This document shows positions 58,752 through 64,000 of a stretch of 64,000 nucleotides of DNA, piece after piece. The stretch covers positions 2,274,001 to 2,338,000 of the forward strand of contig NZ_CP043311.1 in NCBI RefSeq assembly GCF_008807375.1, written 5' to 3'. Numbering within the stretch: position 1 is the stretch's first letter; each line of letters opens with the position of its first letter. The position numbers and the translations under genes were made by a program. Under the pieces are notes generated by a model, which was not told where the DNA came from, made no database searches, and saw only the letters and a list, made by a program, of their open reading frames with translations. Origin of the DNA: Pseudomonas lalkuanensis. Its GTDB lineage: Bacteria > Pseudomonadota > Gammaproteobacteria > Pseudomonadales > Pseudomonadaceae.

Positions 58752-58988
58752 TCAGTCTATCCGGCACGAATTCTGGAGCTTTGCGTTGTTGGCCCTGGCC
58801 AGCCAGGTGACGCTTTGCAGGCTGATCAGGTCCTCGCCATTGGCGTACAGGCTGTCGTAGCGCTTCTGGCTGGAAGTCGAAATGGGCACATTGAAGACGG
58901 TGGCGGTATCGTCTGGAGGGCTCTCGCGCCGGGTGATCCGGATGATGTTACCGGAGCTTCTCGAAACGACGAAGTATGCACTAATCAT
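58752..58988 (-). CDS. Small hypothetical protein
   Basis: A 78-residue protein with GGGAGAGCCCC before ATG. It has strands FVVSRSSGNIIRITRRESPP and a polar end. It follows the second CsbD gene on the same strand by 42 bases, so both may be one unit. Not recognised. Confidence 0.5.
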   Translation of the reverse strand: MISAYFVVSRSSGNIIRITRRESPPDDTATVFNVPISTSSQKRYDSLYANGEDLISLQSVTWLARANNAKLQNSCRID

Positions 58989-59030
58989 GGGGCTCTCCCT
59001 TACTGGGCCTGACCCAGGCTGTATTCGCAG

Positions 59031-59246
59031 TTACAGGGTGCGGCTTCTTTCGAAAAAGCTGATGACTTGTTTTTCAGCCTCCTCATGGGTCATCTCGTAG
59101 CGTTCCTGGATCAGGTTCGCCAGCTTCTGCGCATCTCCTTCAGAGCTGATCAGTTCGGCTACGGTCAGTTCATCCCAGACGATCCTGGCGGTACCCACCA
59201 GCTCTCGCCATTTGCTCTTGATAATGTCTGCAAGCACTCTGCTCAT
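59031..59246 (-). CDS. CsbD-like protein
   Basis: A 71-residue protein of CsbD character: IKSKWRELVGTARIVWDELT and AQKLANLIQERYEMTHEEAE. This long-tail form (KW..L.G.A...W..L) is common in pseudomonads. The ATG at 59246 has only a weak ribosome binding site. The second CsbD-type gene of the region. Confidence 0.72.
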   Translation of the reverse strand: MSRVLADIIKSKWRELVGTARIVWDELTVAELISSEGDAQKLANLIQERYEMTHEEAEKQVISFFERSRTL

Positions 59247-59425
59247 GGTTTGGCCTTGGTCATTGGATGGCGTTGCTCGCGGACTGGCGAGCACTCATCG
59301 AAGACAGCATGGCAGCGAGCAAGCAATCGGTCGGTGCGCCATCGCGCTTAGGGCTGCAAGAGTTCATGGTTAGTGACAGGAAACGGCAGACAGTCGCTGG
59401 TGAGAACCGAACTACGTTCAGAGGA

Positions 59426-59722
59426 TCAGCGCTTGGGAGTCTCGGCAGGGTCACGGCCGGTGAGTTCATCATCGCAGCGAGGGGTGACAGAGTGGTCGAA
59501 GGACGGGGGCTCCTGCGTTTCTTGTCGTTGAGGCGCACCGCTGACGGCCTTGTCCCTGGTCTGTCGTTCCAGCAGTAGCGCGCATCTTTTCTTGATGATC
59601 GTGTCGACTTTGCTGAGGAAGTGATAGAGGGCGCGTGTTCGTTGACTCCGCGTGAGACTGTCCGGTTTCTGCGCAGTGCTGTCAGAAGTGTCTGCAGTGT
59701 GGCTATCGGCTTCGTCTGTCAT
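59426..59722 (-). CDS. Hypothetical polar protein, uncertain
   Basis: A 98-residue frame of mostly polar sequence with one helix (RTRALYHFLSKVDTIIKKRC). The ATG at 59722 is preferred; the frame is open far upstream without clear coding character. No strong ribosome binding site. Could be chance. Confidence 0.3.
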   Translation of the reverse strand: MTDEADSHTADTSDSTAQKPDSLTRSQRTRALYHFLSKVDTIIKKRCALLLERQTRDKAVSGAPQRQETQEPPSFDHSVTPRCDDELTGRDPAETPKR

Positions 59723-60189
59723 GGCGGTTCCTTGCAGGGCACCCGGGAATGTGTGCTGCAAGCAGGGTGTCAGGGGCGCAGCTCGCAGTCGGTGCGTTGG
59801 CACACTTAGCCATCTGTGGGCTGACGCACCGAACTGGCCCATGCGAACCTGCCATGCTGCACAGGATGCACTGCATATCGCAGTGCCCTCATCCCCGAGG
59901 GGGATATGCACACTCACATGGGTCCCAACCTGCGCCGCAAGCTTCGCAAACCCCTTCCGAGGAGATGGCCACTCATCAGGACACCCGGTCAATTGCTGCT
60001 GCAGCGTGCCGAGAAGGCAAACGAAGCGGCGCGGGCACCACAGAATGACCAACCGCTGCCGCACCAAGGCCCACGTCCTGAGCCCGGTGCTTTGCAGGGC
60101 ATGAGTGTTGTAGCGAACTGACGGCTGTCATGTGCCCGGGCATGCTTGCTGAACCAGCCCGTAAAGTTACGGGCGTCGTCGAGAGAGCC
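59723..60189. other. Gap without supported genes
   Basis: Short inverted repeats (GTGCGTTGGCACAC near 59,790, a CTGACGCACC copy near 59,820) are present. Open frames on both strands lack start signals and protein-like content. Confidence 0.5.
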
Positions 60190-60375
60190 ATGAACATCTC
60201 AAGCCACAGCGACAAGCCGGTTGAGCCGCGGACTCCCCGTGATCCACGAAGGCCTGGTGAAAGGTCACCACACTGGCCGGTGCTTTCCCGGTCCGAACTC
60301 TACTCGTTCCCAGCTCCGGAGGATGATATCGAGACGGTCCCCGTCAGTGAGCCTTCCAGCAGAAGCCGCCGGTAA
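60190..60375 (+). CDS. Short Pro/Arg-rich frame, doubtful
   Basis: A 61-residue frame (SHSDKPVEPRTPRDPRRPGE) with no good ribosome binding site. Low-complexity and perhaps not translated. Confidence 0.25.
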   Translation: MNISSHSDKPVEPRTPRDPRRPGERSPHWPVLSRSELYSFPAPEDDIETVPVSEPSSRSRR

Positions 60376-60383
60376 AAGAGGCG

Positions 60384-60581
60384 ATGCTCGTGGTGATACG
60401 CGAGGAGATGTCGAATCGGCTAGAGGCCTCCAGATTGCGTTATGCGCCCGGAACCCAATGGCGATATTCCACTGTTGGTTACCTGGTCGTGGCGCGACTT
60501 CCTGAGCGCCTGACCGGCCTTTCGCTGCCGGAGGCGTTGACGGAACCTGTCTTGGCGCCCCTCGCCGTGCCGCATGTTTCG
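60384..60581 (+). pseudogene. Remnant of a beta-lactamase-family serine hydrolase gene
   Basis: The frame reads RYAPGTQWRYSTVGYLVVAR, then LTGLSLPEALTEPVLAPLAV. This is the middle of a class C beta-lactamase/esterase protein: PGT..xYS(N)xGY.LL, then the EAL..xVLxPLGM helix. The N-terminal SxxK half and the C-terminal half are missing, and YSN is YST. It is a fragment left by deletion beside the amine dehydrogenase operon. Confidence 0.6.
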
Positions 60582-60588
60582 CGCACGC

Positions 60589-60615
60589 AAAAAAAAGCCC
60601 GCCACAAAGGCGGGC
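60589..60615 (-). terminator. Intrinsic terminator of the amine dehydrogenase operon
   Basis: On the minus strand GCCCGCC-TTTGT-GGCGGGC is followed by a run of eight T. It lies 23 bases after the cytochrome c gene. Confidence 0.92.
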
Positions 60616-60637
60616 CACAAGCCGTCCAGCTTAAAAC

Positions 60638-61165
60638 TCAGTAGGCGTCGTCCATTCCATCGTCGATGGTGATGCCTTTTTCGCGCATCTGCTTGATCAG
60701 GCCGGCGCGGGTGTCCGGCAGGTTGAGCAGGGTGACGCTGCGGATCTTGGCGACTTCTTCCTCGGTGTAGGGCTTGTAGTCGTCCGGCGCGCTGCTGCCG
60801 GCAATACCGTCCTTGCGCATCATCCAGTTGATCAGGTCGGCCAGCTGGGCGTTGTTCAGCGCCGACTGGGACATGCCCGGCACGCGCACGAGGAACTCAC
60901 GACCGCCTTCCACCTTGAGGAAGTTGCCGACGAAGCCTTTCATCTTCGGCGTGTCGTTGGCCCTGGAGCCGGTACCGTCGCCCAGGTGGCAGCCAGCGCA
61001 TTGCAGCTGGTAGTTCACCGGGGTGCTGTAGCCAGCCTGCGAGATGGGCTTTTGCGGCGCTTCGTTGCCCGGAGCGTGCTTCTGGTTCGGGTCCGGAATG
61101 GCGCGGGCCATGGCCAGCGGGGCCGCCATGGCGCACATCAGTCCGGCAATCAGCAGGTAACGCAT
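60638..61165 (-). CDS. Periplasmic monohaem cytochrome c of the amine dehydrogenase operon
   Basis: A 175-residue protein with signal peptide (RYLLIAGLMCAMAAPLAMA) and one haem site CAGCH. A likely axial Met lies in RVPGMSQSAL. GGAGGG precedes the ATG. It is 17 bases after the light-chain gene, the place of the small cytochrome (orf-2) in the Alcaligenes faecalis aau cluster. It probably takes electrons from the dehydrogenase or its copper protein partner. Confidence 0.85.
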   Translation of the reverse strand: MRYLLIAGLMCAMAAPLAMARAIPDPNQKHAPGNEAPQKPISQAGYSTPVNYQLQCAGCHLGDGTGSRANDTPKMKGFVGNFLKVEGGREFLVRVPGMSQSALNNAQLADLINWMMRKDGIAGSSAPDDYKPYTEEEVAKIRSVTLLNLPDTRAGLIKQMREKGITIDDGMDDAY

Positions 61166-61182
61166 GGCAGCCCTCCGGCGGG

Positions 61183-61704
61183 TCAGATCGCGACGCCGCG
61201 GATGATGGAAACGGTGCAGTGGTAGATGTGCGACTTGGCCGCCAGGCACCAGTTGACGTCGTTGTTGTTGAACGGACGGTACGCCGGTTCCTCGCTGTCG
61301 TTGCGGGTACAGGCGCACTGGGCGCAGCTGTGCTTACCACAGCAGTCGTTGTAGGAAATGATGTAGTCCTTGTTGTCGGCCGGGTTGCGGCAAGTGCCGA
61401 TCCAGGTCACCTGGGAGGCCTCGGTGCCGGGTGGGCAGGAGGTTACCGAGCCGCCGCAGCAGCTGCACAGGAAGCCGTCGACGGAGCAGTAGCGCCAGTA
61501 GTCGCAGCTGTTGGGATCACCCGGATCACCAGCTTTCGGGGCTTCGGCGGCCAGGGCCTTGCCGGTGCGGTCGATCGGCAGCAGCACCGGCAGGGCGGCG
61601 CCGGCCACCATCAGCGAGCCGATGCGACCGAGGAAGTTGCGCCGCGAAGTGGTGTCGGCGACGTGGCGCGTGGAGCGTTCGAACAGACGGTCTAGCAGTT
61701 TCAT
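61183..61704 (-). CDS. aauA: TTQ amine dehydrogenase light chain
   Basis: A 173-residue precursor with a twin-arginine signal (SRRNFLGRIGSLMVAGAALP). The mature chain has 14 cysteines and the two tryptophans that make tryptophan tryptophylquinone, W101 in VTWIGTC and W152 in DVNWC. The active-site Asp lies in YNDCCGK. The extra cysteines in CSCCGG and GKHSC are, from memory, shared with aromatic amine dehydrogenase and not with the Paracoccus methylamine enzyme. Substrate is therefore probably an aromatic amine, but methylamine cannot be ruled out. Confidence 0.87.
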   Translation of the reverse strand: MKLLDRLFERSTRHVADTTSRRNFLGRIGSLMVAGAALPVLLPIDRTGKALAAEAPKAGDPGDPNSCDYWRYCSVDGFLCSCCGGSVTSCPPGTEASQVTWIGTCRNPADNKDYIISYNDCCGKHSCAQCACTRNDSEEPAYRPFNNNDVNWCLAAKSHIYHCTVSIIRGVAI

Positions 61705-61722
61705 TGGGTGCTCCCTTCCTTG

Positions 61723-62334
61723 TTAGTGGTTGTGTGCGCCATGGGAATGCGAGTGGTTGTGCAGGTACTGCTGCAGGGTCGCGCTGCCCAGGTGCTCGGC
61801 CTCGAACAGGCTGTCCAGGTGCTCGCGGGAGTTCACCAGGCCCTTGGAGCGCAGCACGCCGGCCTTGTCGATCAGTGCAGCGTAGGGGAGCTTGCCGATC
61901 TGGTAGGTCATGCCCACTTCCGGGCCGACCACGTAGGTGGCGTCTTCCAGCTTGTGCTCGGCGATCAGTGCTTGCTGGGCGTCCATGTCGCCGTCGCTGA
62001 CGTAGATCACGTCGAGACGGTCGGCCTGGTCCTTGGCGATGGACTTGATGGCCGGCAGCAGGGATTTGCAGATCGGGCAGGTGGGCGAGAGGAAGAACAG
62101 CAGTTGGGCTTTCTCGCCGGCGTAGCCGAAGTTCACCGGACGGCCGTTACGGTCGGCAGCGGTGACCTTCGGGGCGGGTTCGTTGACGGCTACGCCTTTG
62201 TCGACCATCAGCGCGCCGGCCGGGGCCAGGCGGCCGTGGAGTACACCAATCTGACGCACCAGGCCCATGACGGCGAAGGCCAGGGCGATCAAGAGGCACC
62301 AGAGCAGGACGTTGGAAACGATAAGGGCTTCCAT
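61723..62334 (-). CDS. aauD: MauD/AauD thioredoxin-like maturation protein
   Basis: A 203-residue membrane-anchored thioredoxin-fold protein: N-terminal anchor (VLLWCLLIALAFAVMGLV) and redox site SPTCPICKS near 86-90. The end is His-rich (HNHSHSHGAHNH), which could bind metal. It forms the disulfides of the light chain in the periplasm. Start four bases from the next gene upstream (aauE). Confidence 0.88.
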   Translation of the reverse strand: MEALIVSNVLLWCLLIALAFAVMGLVRQIGVLHGRLAPAGALMVDKGVAVNEPAPKVTAADRNGRPVNFGYAGEKAQLLFFLSPTCPICKSLLPAIKSIAKDQADRLDVIYVSDGDMDAQQALIAEHKLEDATYVVGPEVGMTYQIGKLPYAALIDKAGVLRSKGLVNSREHLDSLFEAEHLGSATLQQYLHNHSHSHGAHNH

Positions 62335-62337
62335 GAT

Positions 62338-62877
62338 TCACCTTCCAATGAGTTTGAGCAGACGGGGAGCGTTGGCCATCAGGCCATCCGCAGCGGCATA
62401 CAGGAGCAGGGTCGCGGCGCTGGAGGCGATCACGACGAAGATGTCGAATGCACCCAGCTCGCGGCTGTGGGGGGCGATGCTGGCGACCAGCGCCAGGCTC
62501 ACCAATACGGCGTTGCGCGCCAGCAGCACCGGGCGGATCGGCTGGGCCTGTTCAGGGCCTGCGCAACCGCAGTCGATGTCGCGGCGGCCGCGCCACAGGT
62601 TGATGGCGATGGCCCCGGCGTAGCCGGCCAGCAGCGCGGCGGCGGCCAGTGCTGCAGCGTGACGGCTGGCGGGCACCAGCAGGGCGAAGGCCAAGGCCAC
62701 TTCGATGAAGGGCACGAGCCGCGCCACCGGGCGCACCAGGCCGCGCGGCAGCAACTGGTAATCCTCCACCTGGTTGGCGAAGCGCGCTGGCGCACGCAGC
62801 TTGTGGGTCGCCGCGCTGGCCAGGATCACCGCGACCGCGAGGGCGGCGGCGATGATGAATATGGGATCAAGTTGCAT
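62338..62877 (-). CDS. aauE: MauE/AauE membrane protein
   Basis: A 179-residue protein with four or five membrane segments (IFIIAAALAVAVILASAATH, FIEVALAFALLVPAS, AALLAGYAGAIAINLWRGR). The motif DIDCGCAG is typical of MauE. It works with the thioredoxin-like AauD in making the disulfide-rich light chain. It lies 12 bases after the heavy-chain gene. Confidence 0.88.
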   Translation of the reverse strand: MQLDPIFIIAAALAVAVILASAATHKLRAPARFANQVEDYQLLPRGLVRPVARLVPFIEVALAFALLVPASRHAAALAAAALLAGYAGAIAINLWRGRRDIDCGCAGPEQAQPIRPVLLARNAVLVSLALVASIAPHSRELGAFDIFVVIASSAATLLLYAAADGLMANAPRLLKLIGR

Positions 62878-62889
62878 GGCTGCACCTCG

Positions 62890-64000
62890 TCAGTGGCTGA
62901 GGACCTGGGTCGCGGTCTTCTGGATCCGTTCCATGGTGCCGGTGTGCTTGCCGCTCTTCAGGTCGAATACTTCCAGGCCGCCGGCGATGTTGGTGCCCAG
63001 CAGCAGGGGGTTGTCGTCGCTGGTGGCGTGCAGGCTCCAGATCGGGTTCGGCGCTTCCAGGGTGCCGATGCGCTTGTGGGTCTTGAGGTCGTAGACCCAG
63101 ACGATCGGGCTCGGGTCTTCCCATTTCATCGCCTCATGGGCGTCATGCATCAGCACGTACAGACGATTCAGCTTCGGCGCGACGGTGATCAGCTGCCAGC
63201 CGCCAGGCGCCCAGCCAGCCTTCTTCTCGGCGGCGTCGGTCACCAGTTCCCAGGCTTCGAGAACCTTCGGCTGCTTGCCGGAGAAGTCCACGCCACGCAC
63301 GGTGCCGGTGGTGGTGACGAAGTAGTAGATGTCGCCCACGGCGTAGGCGCGTTCCACCAGCTTTTCGGCGTTGGGGTCGAAGAAGGCGGTGTGGGTACGG
63401 GAGATTTCCTTGCCTTCGTCGTTCAGCGTTACCAGTTGCACGCTGCCGTCGCCGCACAGGGAGGCGAAGGAACGTTTGCCCACCGGGTAGTTCAGCACGC
63501 AACCGGGGATGGCGATTTCGCCAGCTACGGCCTTGGCCTTCACGTCGACCACGGTCACCGAGGTGGACGGGGTGAAGTTGTAGACGTAGACGAAGCGGTC
63601 ATCGGTGCTGGTGCCCAGGGCGTAGCGCTGGGTCAGGGCCTCGGCGCGCTTGGTGGGGATCAGCACTTCATAGGAGGGGGACAGGGTGCTGGTGTCCCAG
63701 GCGGTCAGCACGTCGGTGCGGGTGCCGCGGGTACCACGGGAGTAGAACAGGTCGGCGGTGAACAGCGTCTTGCCGTCGCGGCTCAGGGTAGAGGGCGCGG
63801 CGAAGCCGGTGGGCACCATGCCGAGCATTTTCTTCTTCTCGGGGTCGACCACGGTCACGCGGCCGGCGACGAAACTCTCGAACTCCACGTCGACGATGTA
63901 CGCGCGGTGCGGTTCCGGTGGGAAGGGCAAGGTGGTCTGGCCGATGCCTTGATCGGCCGGCAGCTCGGCACTGGCATTGCCGAGGCCGATGAGCGAGACG
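62890..64000 (-). CDS. aauB: TTQ amine dehydrogenase heavy chain, N-terminus cut off
   Basis: The frame runs past the right edge, so the signal peptide is missing. The 370 visible residues form a seven-bladed propeller like MauB/AauB: IVDVEFESFVAGRVTVVDPE, SRGTRGTRTDVLTAWDTSTL, GWAPGGWQLITVAPKLNRLY. The heavy chain holds two TTQ light chains in the periplasm. An apparent TTG start at 63930 is inside the gene. Whether a mauF-like gene precedes it cannot be seen. Confidence 0.9.
   Translation of the reverse strand, partial: VSLIGLGNASAELPADQGIGQTTLPFPPEPHRAYIVDVEFESFVAGRVTVVDPEKKKMLGMVPTGFAAPSTLSRDGKTLFTADLFYSRGTRGTRTDVLTAWDTSTLSPSYEVLIPTKRAEALTQRYALGTSTDDRFVYVYNFTPSTSVTVVDVKAKAVAGEIAIPGCVLNYPVGKRSFASLCGDGSVQLVTLNDEGKEISRTHTAFFDPNAEKLVERAYAVGDIYYFVTTTGTVRGVDFSGKQPKVLEAWELVTDAAEKKAGWAPGGWQLITVAPKLNRLYVLMHDAHEAMKWEDPSPIVWVYDLKTHKRIGTLEAPNPIWSLHATSDDNPLLLGTNIAGGLEVFDLKSGKHTGTMERIQKTATQVLSH

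Overview
The window looks like a chromosome segment of a Pseudomonas of the P. aeruginosa/resinovorans type. It is GC-rich, and the gene order acetoacetyl-CoA synthetase / dhcR / dhcAB / atoB / short-chain fatty acid transporter / liuEDCBA-R matches, from memory, the PA1997-PA2016 region of P. aeruginosa. Palindromic REP-type repeats with cores such as GCGAATTCATTCGC and GTAGGAGC lie between many genes. I saw no tRNA, rRNA or CRISPR array.

Region 1 (1 to about 19,720) is the right part of a tailed prophage: end of the major capsid gene, head-tail joining and tail genes, tape measure, tail tip and fibre genes, then endolysin and Rz/Rz1 spanins. The tail operon is interrupted between tail tube and tail chaperone by a bidirectional terminator and a regulatory module. 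That module has a divergent repressor, a palindromic operator, an Arc-like repressor, an antirepressor and a probable antisense RNA over the antirepressor start, the layout of the P22 immI region. The tail chaperone gene carries a T_TTT_TTC slip site followed by an open -1 frame. At the right edge the first codons of a host ABC-F ATPase gene (ybiT-like) are cut off at the phage junction, which marks the attachment site.

Region 2 (19.7-23.8 kb) holds core genes: a CopD-like membrane protein, small proteins, a parvulin, a third PilT/PilU-type ATPase and a DJ-1/PfpI protein. Region 3 (23.8-38.8 kb) is a catabolic block for acetoacetate, dehydrocarnitine and leucine/isovalerate, all feeding acetoacetate and acetyl-CoA. 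LysR (DhcR) and MerR (LiuR) regulators sit beside it with visible palindromic operators.

Region 4 (39-52.6 kb) has an AcoR-type activator, then three coupled genes that match QhpF, QhpE and QhpG, the ABC exporter, subtilisin-like protease and flavin monooxygenase that mature quinohemoprotein amine dehydrogenase. The dehydrogenase subunits and the radical SAM enzyme are not nearby. A diguanylate cyclase, an AraC regulator, a putrescine operon (puuA-potF-puuB) and an LDH-type malate dehydrogenase with a hairpin-rich leader follow.

Region 5 (53-60.6 kb) is loosely packed with short genes linked to envelope or general stress (trypsin-like protease, Lmo0937-type peptide, PRC-barrel, two CsbD proteins, BON-domain protein, Crp-type regulator) and remnants such as a truncated beta-lactamase-family gene. 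Region 6 (60.6-64 kb) is a tryptophan tryptophylquinone amine dehydrogenase operon (B-E-D-A plus cytochrome c). It resembles the aromatic amine dehydrogenase (aau) layout and has no mauG in view. Amine oxidation is thus a theme of the right half: QHNDH maturation factors, putrescine breakdown and a TTQ dehydrogenase.
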